The notes beneath the pieces were generated by a model. It had not been told where the DNA came from. It saw only the letters and a list, made by a program, of their open reading frames with translations, and did not search any database. A program made the position numbers and the translations under genes. This document shows positions 22,401-32,442 of a stretch of DNA of 64,000 bases, one piece after another. Numbering within the stretch: position 1 is the stretch's first letter; the number at the start of each line of letters is the position of its first letter. The DNA is from Earliella scabrosa (taxonomy: Eukaryota; Basidiomycota; Agaricomycetes; Polyporales; Polyporaceae): contig JABYQQ010000002.1 in the NCBI GenBank assembly GCA_022605405.1, positions 806,001-870,000 of the forward strand, given 5' to 3'.

Positions 22401-24090
22401 TCGTCCGCTGAGGTTCACACCTGCGCGCACACAGCTCACCCGACGATCCCTCAGCATTCAAGACCTTCGGCCCCGCCACGACTCGTCCGCTGAGGTTCAC
22501 ACCTGCGCGCACACGCCCCGCTCGCCCACCTTTCGTCTTCCCTCCCCGACTCCGAGCACCCGCGTTTGCGTGCGCCCACCTATCATCTCGCCCGTACTCG
22601 GGCTACCCCACTCCCGAGCCCGCCTCGTGCGCGCTCATCTCCCGCCGTCTCTAAGCTGACCGCTCCCCCTACAGCTCTCGACGTACTCGTCCGCTGAGGT
22701 TTACACCTGCGCGCACAGCTCACCCGACGAGCATGAGCAAGACCCTCCGGCCCCGCCACGACTCGTCCGCTGAGGTTTACACCTGCGCGCACACAGCTCA
22801 CCCGACGATCTGAGGTTTACACCTGCGCGCACAGCTCACCCGACGAGCATGAGCAAGACCCTCCGGCGACCAAGACTCTCAGCATTCAAGCCCTTCGCCC
22901 CCGCCACGACTCGTCCGCTGAGGTTCACACCTGCGCGCACACGCCCCGCTCGCCCACGTTTCGTCTTCCCTCCCCGACTCCGAGCACCCGCGTTTGCGTG
23001 CGCCCACCTATCATCTCGCCCGTCCTCGGGCTACCCGATTCCCGAGCCCCCCTCGTGCGCGCTCATCTCCCGCCGTCTCTACGCTGACCGCTCCCCCTAC
23101 AGCTCTCGACGTACTCGTCCGCTGAGGTTTACACCTGCGCGCACAGCTCACCCGACGAGCATGAGCAAGACCCTCCGGCGACCAAGACTCTCAGCATTCA
23201 AGCCCTTCGCCCCCGCCACGACTCGTCCGCTGAGGTTTACACCTGCGCGCACAGCTCACCCGACGAGCATGAGCAAGACCCTCCGGCCCCGCCACGACTC
23301 GTCCGCTGAGGTTTACACCTGCGCGCACAGCTCACCCGACGAGCATGAGCAAGACCCTCCGGCCCGCCACGACTCGTCCGCTGAGGTTTACACCTGCGCG
23401 CACACAGCTCACCCGACGATCCCTCAGCATTCAAGACCTTCGGCCCCGCCACGACTCGTCCGCTGAGGTTTACACCTGCGCGCACACGCCCCGCTCGCCC
23501 ACCTTTCGTCTTCCCTCCCCGACTCCGAGCACCCGCGTTTGCGTGCGCCCACCTATCATCTCGCCCGTCCTCGGGCTACCCGATTCCCGAGCCCCCCTCG
23601 TGCGCGCTCATCTCCCGCCGTCTCTACGCTGACCGCTCCCCCTACAGCTCTCGACGTACTCGTCCGCTGAGGTTTACACCTGCGCGCACAGCTCACCCGA
23701 CGAGCATGAGCAAGACCCTCCGGCGACCAAGACTCTCAGCATTCAAGCCCTTCGCCCCCGCCACGACTCGTCCGCTGAGGTTTACACCTGCGCGCACACG
23801 CCCCGCTCGCCCACGTTTCGTCTTCCCTCCCCGACTCCGAGCACCCGCGTTTGTGTGCGCCCACCTATCATCTCGCCCGTCCTCGGGCTACCCGATTCCC
23901 GAGCCCGCCTCGTGCGCGCTCATCTCCCGCCGTCTCTAAGCTGACCGCTCCCCCTACAGCTCTCGACGTACTCGTCCGCTGAGGTTTACACCTGCGCGCA
24001 CAGCTCACCCGACGAGCACGACCAATCCATCGAGCAAGACCCTCAGCATCCAACATCTTCGATCCCGCCACGACTCGTACGTTGAGGTTT
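19470..24090. repeat. Complex higher-order satellite array
   Basis: About 40 copies of the core CTGAGGTTTACACCTGCGCG (some TTCACACC) are separated by a few spacer types: a short spacer (GCTCACCCGACGAGCATGAG...) giving units of about 76 bp, a second with GACGATCCCTCAGCATTCAA, a third with GGCGACCAAGACTCTCAGCA, and a long spacer with GAGCACCCGCGTTTGCGTGC giving units of about 205 bp. These combine into larger repeats: blocks recur at offsets of 545, 865 and 973 bp, one pair (from about 21650 and 22515) being almost identical over 865 bp. Several frames on both strands are stop-free, which produces spurious ORFs such as SSAEVYTCAHSSPDEHEQD. I do not regard these as genes. Confidence 0.95.
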
Positions 24091-24100
24091 ACAGGAGCAG

Positions 24101-24754
24101 ATGCCATCCCTGCACGCTCTCCAGAAGCACTCCTATCTCCATCTCTCCCGAACCTTCCCAAGACTCTCTTTCTGCCCTCAAACCTTCCTATCTGCACCAT
24201 GCACACATGTGTACTTGTATGTCTTCGACAAGTCTTCCTCCGAGTCCGCTGCGAATGCCTGGAGCGAACTCGCGAACCTGCAGGGCTTCCTTTATGGTGA
24301 CTACACTCACAACCACTTCGCCGCATTCGACCTGACCTCCATCTCTGGGCTCAAGGTCCACTCTGGCTCGTCTCACGACGCAGTCAAACCTGCGCGCAAG
24401 ACTCTGCACCGGATCCTCTCTGACCTTACCGAGAGGCCTGACGTCAAACTCGCGATCGTCACTATTCCCTCCGCCCACCGACACAAGGGACATCAAGCGC
24501 ACGTCAAGCGTCAGCGCCCACAGTCTCATCTGCCATCGCCGATGCCGCGCCCCGCCGAGATTGACTCCATCTCAACGTGCTACTCGAGCGCAGAGACGTG
24601 CGGGAACGCAACGAGTTCATATAGCGGACACAGCGCGTGTGAAGCAATGACAAGGATCGCAAGGAGCGCAATGACGGAAGTTGATCGCGCACAGTACGCT
24701 GCCGAGCACGCTCACCGGCGGCGTTGGCCACAGATGAAGGGGTGCGTTCGATAA
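24101..24754 (+). CDS. Unknown open frame next to the satellite
   Basis: A 217-residue frame starts in the last, diverged satellite unit. Its centre (YLYVFDKSSSESAANAWSEL, LQGFLYGDYTHNHFAAFDL, GLKVHSGSSHDAVKPARKTL, ILSDLTERPDVKLAIVTIPS) has the alternating strand-helix look of a folded alpha/beta domain, while the flanks are basic or Ser-rich. There is no family I can name. The N-terminal 45 residues are probably not coding. It may be one exon of a gene extending to about 25180. Confidence 0.35.
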   Translation: MPSLHALQKHSYLHLSRTFPRLSFCPQTFLSAPCTHVYLYVFDKSSSESAANAWSELANLQGFLYGDYTHNHFAAFDLTSISGLKVHSGSSHDAVKPARKTLHRILSDLTERPDVKLAIVTIPSAHRHKGHQAHVKRQRPQSHLPSPMPRPAEIDSISTCYSSAETCGNATSSYSGHSACEAMTRIARSAMTEVDRAQYAAEHAHRRRWPQMKGCVR

Positions 24755-25621
24755 CACGGACTTTCGCTGCGACACTCTGAGATCGCTGCGGAGGGCACAG
24801 TCGCGCAGTGGGCGTTCAGGGACAGACAACGCTCTGTAACGGACCACCCGACCACCCAAGCTGCATTCGTTGCGCAGGAGAGTGCCGCGAAGCAGACTGA
24901 GCCCAATCTCCACGACTAACCAGCTCAATCTGGTGCCGCGACAACAGGGCATTCCCCGGATAACGGCACTTCGCCAGTTCCTCATGATGTTGCTGCTGCG
25001 CCTCATAGTGCAGACATACCCCCTTCCGCCTCCGCGAACGTGAGTGCGAACCCCTTCGACGACACCCACCTCCCGACGCCTGTGCTTCCGCCGAGGCCCG
25101 AGCCGACCGACACAGACGTGATGGCGACGACCGCGGCCGCTGCAGCGGCAGCAAATGCTGGGAGCGAACGCTCGGGATGAGCCCATGAGTCCGCCGCTGG
25201 AGGCGTTGCGCGCGATGTTCCCCGATTCCGATTTCGATGTTACGGTCCTGTGCGTCCTCCGTTCTTCTGCTCGTTGTCCCTCTACTGCGATGTCTTCCTT
25301 GGGCGATTGACCGCCCGGTTGGGAGCTTTGACTGGTTCTCCGCTACAGGTAATCCATGATTTGTACGATACCGGACATGGAATTAGTAAACGTAGGTCAA
25401 TGTCTGCGCGAGATGAGTCTGGAACACGAGGATCATTGAGAGTACCACAACACCGTGACACCAGGAAAGCAACAAATACAAATGACAACAGCGCGACGAC
25501 AGTAGAACGACACCAGCACGACGACAGTAGAATGACAACAGCACGACGGTGATCACAGCAGGACGATACAAGAGGGAACAAATGAGAAGCGAATACCCGA
25601 TGCTTTGACTCCTCCTTCGCT
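24755..25621. other. Low-complexity stretch, possible further exon
   Basis: A plus-strand frame at about 24930-25180 reads through Ala/Pro/Asp-rich sequence (VSANPFDDTHLPTPVLPPRP, then TTAAAAAAANAGSERSG). It could continue the preceding ORF after introns. At 25490-25560 CAGCACGACGACAGTAGAA-like words repeat three times. No domain seen. Confidence 0.3.
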
Positions 25622-26350
25622 CTATCCTCGTCGGTTGTTGCAAAGCTGCAATATCTGCTTGACAATATCGCACATCTTGTCCCGACCTTCCTTTGTCAAT
25701 ATGTTGATGTTCCACTCGCCCTGGAGATAATCCGGCGGAACGTGGGTGGCTGGTGGGTCTTGAAGCTCGGGTTCGATAATTCGTGACCGCATGTCACCGG
25801 TGTAGAAGCGGCAATGAGGCCCGAAGGCGGAGATGGCGGGGAGGTAGGGAATCTTCGTATGTACACCGTAGACGTCGTACCGTTCTCTGATTTGTGAGTC
25901 AGCCTCCTGGCGAGCGGAGGCAAAGCAGAGCTGCGTAGGGGGCTTAACCTCAACAAAGAGGACGATTTTGCCGTCAGGTTCCTGATCCCCGAACTCGAGC
26001 ACGGTGAGATCGATAGTGGACAAATGGGAAAAACTGGTGTTGATGGTGTAGTGCGGCGATATTTGGGGATGTGGGAGGAAGAACATCTTCGCATCGGCCG
26101 CGTCATCCTCCACGATTCGCGAAAAGCAATGGCGGAGCAGTTCCTGCCAAGGACCGTAGAATCTGTTTTCGTTCTTGATGGGGGCAGCGATGGCCGACTG
26201 TAGGGGCTGGCGGACTCTGACCGGCCAGTCGTCGTATATGGAGAGCTTCAGGTCCTCCCAGGTACAGATTTCCTGCTGCTCCGGTTGCCTCTCTGCACTA
26301 GCGTTAGTAAGGATGAGCAAAGACATTAGATCCATAGAACTCACCCATGT
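25622..26350 (-). CDS. PD-(D/E)XK-like protein, copy 3, motif intact
   Basis: I model exon 1 as only ATGG (26350-26347), intron 26293-26346 (54 bp) and exon 2 26292-25622: 675 nt, 224 residues. This micro-exon start parallels copies 1 and 2. Visible order: a helical N-terminus (TWEDLKLSIYDDWPVRVRQP), FYGPWQELLRHCFSRI, a strand IDLTVLEFGDQ with a candidate acidic residue, the strand IVLFVEVKPP giving E-V-K, then a helix SARQEADSQIRERYD and a strand PYLPAISAFGPHCRFYTGD. Asp, then ExK about 20 residues later, then a helix is the PD-(D/E)XK nuclease-like arrangement. I infer a nuclease-type fold; target unknown. Tail NILTKEGRDKMCDIVKQILQ aligns with copies 1 and 2. Confidence 0.68.
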   Translation of the reverse strand, partial: TWVSSMDLMSLLILTNASAERQPEQQEICTWEDLKLSIYDDWPVRVRQPLQSAIAAPIKNENRFYGPWQELLRHCFSRIVEDDAADAKMFFLPHPQISPHYTINTSFSHLSTIDLTVLEFGDQEPDGKIVLFVEVKPPTQLCFASARQEADSQIRERYDVYGVHTKIPYLPAISAFGPHCRFYTGDMRSRIIEPELQDPPATHVPPDYLQGEWNINILTKEGRDKMCDIVKQILQLCNNRRG

Positions 26351-26370
26351 GTAAGTAGGCGTATGTAGGA

Positions 26371-26448
26371 TGGGATGAGAGTTCGGAACTAGCGGATGGG
26401 ATGACAGTTCGGCACTAGCGGATGGGATGAGAGTTCGGAACGAGCGGA
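26371..26448. repeat. 26-bp tandem repeat, three units
   Basis: Three copies of GATGGGATGAGAGTTCGGAA plus CTAGCG (or GAGCG variants), at 26371, 26397 and 26423. It lies directly upstream of the copy 3 start, so it sits in the likely promoter or 5' leader. Confidence 0.85.
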
Positions 26449-29400
26449 ACAAGTGATCTATATATACCAGTACTCACAGTACTCACAGTCATTACGGAAT
26501 TATTAACGACGACGTCGCGCACATTCCAGACGGCTTGAGTTCCTGCAATATGCGGACATGGCCGCGATGACTAGACCGACCGCAATGGGACCTCGTGGGA
26601 ACGGTTCGAACAGGGTTCGAAGGACCGCAATAGGCTTATGTACAAGGATGACTCAGGTCAGGTCTGGAGAGAACTCGCGGAAGATTTGGACGACGAGGGA
26701 CGAATGGATGAGCTGCAGTGCGGTGCAGTCAGCTCAAACAAACTTGACGCGCACGACATTGACCGAAGACACGCACAAGAGCTAAGCGTGCGACGAGCGC
26801 AAACGCATCCACGCCGGCCAGCGACCCACACGAGAGCACTACCGCCGCCGCTACGCGCTCTCGCCGCGCTCCCGCCGCGAGAGCTCCCAACAGAGTCGCA
26901 TTGGCGTTCCTCCTACGAGGACACGAACTTGGCATCCCGCCGGCCCTTCCCTTGATCTCGACTGCAGCTTGGTGCAGAACATCGAGAGCTGTGACGCGAC
27001 TCGCGATGGCTGATATGTAGTATACCGCCATAGTCCTGTCTTGCCCCCCACGCAGCTCCTTGCGTCGTCTCGGTCTCTCCTCCTGCACGATCACATCATG
27101 TCTTGCTCTCCGCGCTATGTTATCGCTCTCGTATTCTGTGCTCCCTATACCCGTCTCCCTCATGGACTGCTCGCTCTACTTCTTGGTGTATCCATAGCAC
27201 GTCTCCTACCTACCCACTCCTCGGTCGTCTGACTCCAGATCTCGTCTATAGCCACAATACTATCTCTCGTGATTTACTGGTCATGCAATTTGCGAGTAGC
27301 GTACAGATAGTCACTACGAACCTCTGGAAAGCACTGCGCATATCAATCTACATTCCGAAGATGACCAGGGTTTACAGTTACGGGGAACAGCGCTTGCTTC
27401 GCGACATTGAGGCCCAGGGCAAGTGCAACGTCACGATGGAGACCATCCTCTCCAATGTTCATGAGAAGATCGATCTGATGCTCCTCAACCGTCCCTTGCG
27501 GCTGATCCTCGACCACAACATGACGTCGTATGAGAGGCTCGCGCTCGCACCCGTGCGCCGTAGCGTGGTCTTGCTTTGCGCGCCCGACCTCGGTGCGGAA
27601 CCGCGCTTGGGCGGCGGGTTTGCGGGTGCAGCTGGATGCAAGACTAGACAGAGGAGTATGTAAATTGATAATGTAATGTCGGCGACTATGACAACAATGA
27701 CAACATGTAATGGATACAGGTGAGCGCATGCCTATGACGTGTGCAAGCCACGTAAGTTAGCCAAGAGTGCAGACGATGAGGGGCAGGCACGACGCACCAT
27801 CTGCTAGTCACAGAATGGGGAAAGGGTCGTCACACCACATCTCCATGTCATCATCCCCGTCTCCGTCCCCGTCCCCGTCCCCATCCCCGTCGTCGCTCCC
27901 AGCCTCCGCAGACTGCATAGAAGCAGATCCTCAGCAGACTTTTGGAGGCGCAAGTTCACATGGGTGAAGGCGATGCCACGCCGCGACCTTGTTCTCCAGA
28001 GGCCGACTACCGCGGGCGATCGTGTGCGCGCTCCCCGTCCAGCCCTCGGCGCCGACGAGTAGAGGAGAACCCTCTACCGGTGACATCGGACTGTGCATCT
28101 GAAGTCGAGGAGCGCGCAGGTCTCCTTCAATGGCTGCTTATGCACCTTGCATATGCGACGCGCCTCGGGACGTACATCCGTGAGCGCATGAAGGTCCCGC
28201 TTGCGAGTGCGCTTCTCGACACATCCATGGGCCATCGCCATCCGACGTCCTCCACGTGAGATCTGCTTCAGCCATACGGGTGGCCCGCTCCTGACTAATT
28301 CAGGATCGTGCTGCACATCGAGTGATCTGAAGTTCTTCATTCGGAGGCGGAGAGCCGGCTGATGAAGGACCCGAGAGCGGTCGAAGACACAAACCAAGAC
28401 CCGCCGCCAAGAGAGGGAGATCTTGAGCATGAGCACGTACAACGGCGCGCCGGCCGGGTAGGTCGTGCCAGACCATCTGGCTCGCGAGATTGAGCAACGA
28501 GCGGAACCTCTGAGGAAGGCGTCGGCGAGGGCACACTCGAGCTCCGACCGCGGAGGAAGGGAGGCGGGCAGGCGGCGGACGTGATTCACGTAGGGGAGCG
28601 TGGTGAGGCTGAAGGGCTGGCTTGGGGTACGGAGCGTGATCGCGCGGGGTGAGAGCGGTGTATGCGCGCGAGGGAGAGAGAGAGGACGCACCCTCTTTCT
28701 CGACCTGGGTCACACGCGCGAGCTTCTCGATCGGCGGACCCTGTTCGTGGTCGATGGAGGGGTCGAACATGCGTGTGCGGCTGGCTCACGCCGCTCAGCT
28801 CGCCGCCTGGGGTCCCGCGTCGCAATCATTACGGCGCGATACGTATGGACGCCCGACGCGCCAGACGCACAGTTGTGGTGGCTGCGCGCAGGAAGAGGTA
28901 CACTTGTACCAGGTCTGTAGGCAGCAGGGGCGAGGTCCGCGACTGAAACTCTGCACGACACCGTCAGCCCCCAGGCAACACGTGGGACAGACAGCGGACA
29001 AGGACGCACCTTTCGGATCGAGTAGGAAAGGAGCACGTACGCGGTGGTCCAGTGCACGGGCCAGCACGCCCGCAATACCCAATCGATATCGCTGAAAATC
29101 AAATAATGAAACGGAAGAGGTTTTGAGACGGCAACGGTAAGCTCCCATACCGAGAAGAGGCACAGACAGTGTGCGCACCAGAACCACGTACTCGTGTCCC
29201 TCAAACTCGTCGCGCACTTCGCCAAACAGCAGATCCTCCACATTCTTCTCCTGCTCCTGCGCAGTCGCCCCGCTCGCGCTCGTTCAGCGGTCGTCTCCGT
29301 GGATATTGAAGGGGTTGTTTTCATTGTCCTCCAGGGGTATTACGGTGTCCAGGTAGTCGGAATCAAGGTCGCCCAACGGTGGGTGGAGATGAAGCCGATG

Positions 29401-29532
29401 CAGACGCAGCAGAGCAGAACTGAGAAGAGAAAGGACTTGAGTCGCAGATCCGAGGATCCGTGGGAAAGCCGCTAGTGGACTCGAGTCTCGTCGGCGCTCA
29501 TGCTCTATGACGTGTCATTTGCGTGTCATGGT
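26449..29532. other. Long stretch with weak frames
   Basis: Weak candidates: 27343-27663 plus (YSYGEQRLLRDIEAQGKCNV, METILSNVHEKIDLML), the minus frame 28691-28074, and the minus frame 29241-28795 (MEDLLFGEVRDEFEGHEYVV, LSVPLLGMGAYRCRLKTS). None has a domain I recognise or a convincing exon structure. A CCGTCCCCGTCCCC microsatellite lies at 27855-27895. The minus-strand DNA around 29450-28900 could be exons of one small membrane-type protein, but I cannot prove it. Confidence 0.3.
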
Positions 29533-30674
29533 TGGACGGGTACCACTGGGTATCTGCTCAGTCTAGCACGGAGTAGCGACTCCGTCAGGCTCTGCACCCG
29601 TCAACACAACCCATTACAGAGTGAGCACCATGGGGTGCGCTCTGAGTATCGCTCGCGACGTCGGTCCGCGCGGTACTCGGACCTCTGCTGGACGGGTACC
29701 ACTGGGTATCTGCTCAGTCTAGCACGGAGTAGCAACTCCGTCAGGCTCTGCACCCGTCAACACAACCCATTACAGAGTGAGCACCATGGGGTGCGCTCTG
29801 AGTATCGCTCGCGACGTCGGTCCGCGCGGTACTCGGACCTCTGCTGGACGGGTACCACTGGGTATCTGCTCAGTCTAGCACGGAGTAGCGACTCCGTCAG
29901 GCTCTGCACCCGTCAACACAACCCATTACAGAGTGAGCACCATGGGGTGCGCTCTGAGTATCGCTCGCGACGTCGGTCCGCGCGGTACTCGGACCTCTGC
30001 TGGACGGGTACCACTGGGTATTTGCTTAGTCTAGCACGGAGTAGCGACTCCGTCAGGCTCTGCACCCGTCAACACAACCCATTACAGAGTGAGCACCATG
30101 GGGTGCGCTCTGAGTATCGCTCGCGACGTCGGTCCGCGCGGTACTCGGACCTCTGCTGGACGGGTACCACTGGGTATTTGCTTAGTCTAGCACGGAGTAG
30201 CGACTCCGTCAGGCTCTGCACCCGTCAACACAACCCATTACAGAGTGAGCACCATGGGGTGCGCTCTGAGTATCGCTCGCGACGTCGGTCCGCGCGGTAC
30301 TCGGACCTCTGCTGGACGGGTACCACTGGGTATTTGCTTAGTCTAGCACGGAGTAGCGACTCCGTCAGGCTCTGCACCCGTCAACACAACCCATTACAGA
30401 GTGAGCACCATGGGGTGCGCTCTGAGTATCGCTCGCGACGTCGGTCCGCGCGGTACTCGGACCTCTGCTGGACGGGTACCACTGGGTATTTGCTTAGTCT
30501 AGCACGGAGTAGCGACTCCGTCAGGCTCTGCACCCGTCAACACAACCCATTACAGAGTGAGCACCATGGGGTGCGCTCTGAGTATCGCTCGCGACGTCGG
30601 TCCGCGCGGTACTCGGACCTCTGCTGGACGGGTACCACTGGGTATCTGCTTAGTCTAGCACGGAGTAGCGACTC
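29533..30674 (+). repeat. 156-bp minisatellite, seven units plus a partial eighth
   Basis: Units start at 29533, 29689, 29845, 30001, 30157, 30313 and 30469, with a truncated eighth at 30625. Each begins near GGACGGGTACCACTGGGTAT. Copies differ by only a few bases: copies 1-3 read TATCTGCTCAG and copies 4-7 TATTTGCTTAG, and copy 2 has AGCAACTCC in place of AGCGACTCC. Since 156 is divisible by three, the plus frame stays open over the array and encodes 52-residue repeats containing GTTGYLLSLARSSDSVRLCT. I see no start, domain or splice signal showing that it is a real protein. Confidence 0.95.
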
Positions 30675-31039
30675 GCTGACGTCGGTCCGTGCGGTACTTG
30701 GACCTCAGTTATTCTTCAAATGTTTGGTTGCCGACGCCATACAGCTTCAACCCAGTACGTTCTCTGTTTTGTATCACTGGGTAGGAGGGCATCGGTTGGT
30801 AGGAGGGCTCAAGTGTGGTCTTGATTGTGGTTGCAGATGCGCTGCGGGGAGGTGAGTTGGAATCATCGTATGTCTTTGTGGCTACACCCATTGTATACTA
30901 CGTAAATACCGTCTTTCTGCCAATACATGTCCCATCGACCTATGCAAAATGGTGGAGGCTCGCTGGGAACAGGCCGCATTTATCCGCCTCGAAGAACACC
31001 GGCACACCTGCCAACCGGCCTCAACACAATCGAGGCGTA
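30675..31039. other. Spacer between minisatellite and hemerythrin-like fragment
   Basis: Starts with a garbled piece of the 156-bp unit (GACGTCGGTCCGTGCGGTAC). No gene recognised. Confidence 0.4.
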
Positions 31040-31470
31040 CCTCTTACATCGCCTCACCTAGAGGAGCACGAGAGCATCAAGCAGCTCATCAAGCAGGCTG
31101 ACAAGGCCCACCCCGGCTCCGACGACTACACCAACTTCATCAAACGCGCTGTGGACGAGTTCCTCAACCACGCCGACGAAGAAGAGCGCGACCAGCTCAC
31201 CGAGGTCACCAGTACTACTCTCGGCGGAGGAGAACGACGTAAACTTGGATCGGTCAATGTGCTATTCGCGGCGCTAACGCTCTACTACGCTGTCCTGCAG
31301 AAGGTCGCTCGTAAGTTCCTCAAGGCACGCAAGGGTGCGACGACAAGCCACCTTACCCCGAAGGTGAATACACTCACTGTTGCGTCCCCGCGTTCAACAG
31401 GCCTTGCTTAACGGAGTTGCATTGGTAGAAGGAGTTCGTCGACGTGAAGAAGCCGCTCCCAAAGGCCTGA
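31040..31470 (+). pseudogene. Hemerythrin (HHE)-like protein, C-terminal remnant
   Basis: The frame reads LEEHESIKQLIKQADKAHPG, DEFLNHADEEERDQLTEV, then VARKFLKARKGATTSHLTPK and, in another frame close to 31430, KEFVDVKKPLPKA followed by a stop. In fungal hemerythrin-like proteins the second helix pair carries an E-H-E-x(2)-K motif and an H-x-x-x-E-E motif that contribute to the di-iron site, and the C-terminus has VARDFLxARK and EFVDLK-like segments. The first helix pair, with the other metal ligands, is missing, and the C-terminal pieces are in different frames. It cannot form the metal site and is best read as a remnant. Confidence 0.55.
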
Positions 31471-31578
31471 GGTCCCGTCAACGCAAACGTCAACGATCAT
31501 CAGACTGTAAATGACTGGAAGGAGTTTCGACTTTTAACATACCTTGTAAGTCCGTGAAGTCGACGCATGAATAACGTA

Positions 31579-32237
31579 TCATTTGATGAGCTCGAGCCTC
31601 GAGCCTCGAGAGCGGTGGGCGCGTGTGATTGCTTGAGCCGACGGCAGGCCTGCGGCGCCTGAGAAGGTGGTCTCGCTATCGTCAGTGGATGGGTACGTAT
31701 CCCGAGGACCACATGAGGGAATACCGGCACGCTCTTCGCGCGCGCGCTGAGCGAGGAGACGAAGATTCTCCTGCTTTTGCGCCTTCTCCTTCTCGGAGAG
31801 CTTCTGCTGCATGAGAGCGCGTTGCCTGACCTCTTCACGTGTATGGCGGTAGCCACGAAGAGAGCTTCGGTCGAGTGCGGCGCGAGTCTTCTCCGTGGTC
31901 GCCTGCACCTCGTCCTCTGACGGCCGCTCCAGATGTCTCCTGCAAGCCGCGAGCCGGTCAAACGACACGAACCTGCACAGAACTGCATCACGCACCGAGG
32001 TCCTCTAGTGAAGTTAGCTTCCATCCTCTCCGTTGTCCATATGGTGGCACCGCCTGACGAATGATCACAGCCTGTGAAGGACCGGCCTGCTGTTGTGCCT
32101 GGACCTGCAGGACCTCGTCGTCGTCGTCATCCGAGACCACAGGCGCGTTCAAGGGCTTTGGGAGGAGTCTGAGATGCAGAATAAGCCGACAACCCGGGAG
32201 CAGCAAGAGCAAGAACTCACGAAGCGAGGGCGGCCAT
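31579..32237 (-). pseudogene. PRP45/SNW-domain splicing factor, internally deleted
   Basis: Exon 1 (32237-32221) and exon 2 (from 32168), separated by a 52-bp intron, encode MAALASLLPKPLNAPVVSD, an Asp run, and AGPSQAVIIRQAVPPYGQR, then SLEDLG and a stop. This is the N-terminus of Prp45/SKIP/SNW1, which joins the spliceosome in the nucleus. Directly after it, in another frame, follow RPSEDEVQATTEKTRAALDR and, abruptly, REEVRQRALMQQKLSEKEKA, LRLLAQRAREERAGI, which are separated by more than 100 residues in a normal SNW protein. The SNW core (DGGAYPE..., YIRYTP, IPPCISNWKN) is gone. At least two deletions and a frame break make it non-functional as a SNW protein. Confidence 0.75.
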
Positions 32238-32442
32238 GGTCGAGACTCGACAGTCACAATGGTGGTGTCAGTGAGCGCCCTGCATGAACAAGCAGGAAGG
32301 CTGTGTGGCTCCGCTTGGCTCCCGTGGCGCCGTCAAGAGGGCGGTCCCCGGCCCGATCGCGCGTCCAGTCGCTCGTGAATGCGCGCTTGCCCAATCTTTC
32401 CAGCCGGCCTTGTGCAGGACTCCGTTAGCGTCGTCTCTGGCG
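32238..32442. promoter_or_regulatory. Relic divergent promoter between PRP45-like and TIM54-like genes
   Basis: The two start codons lie 206 bp apart in head-to-head orientation, the size of a shared bidirectional promoter. The region is inferred only from this arrangement; no specific element is recognised. Confidence 0.4.

Noticed and set aside
19470..24090. Many overlapping ORFs on both strands inside the satellite, up to 205 codons
   Set aside because: They are stop-free readings of the same repeat in several frames with repeated MSKTLR-like starts from the spacer; no domain and no splice logic.
29533..30674. CRISPR array
   Set aside because: Units are contiguous 156-bp copies without unique spacers, and the genome is eukaryotic.
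29500..30855. 451-codon ORF as a real repeat protein
   Set aside because: The open frame follows from a unit length of 156 bp. No start context, domain or selection signal is visible, so I list only the repeat.
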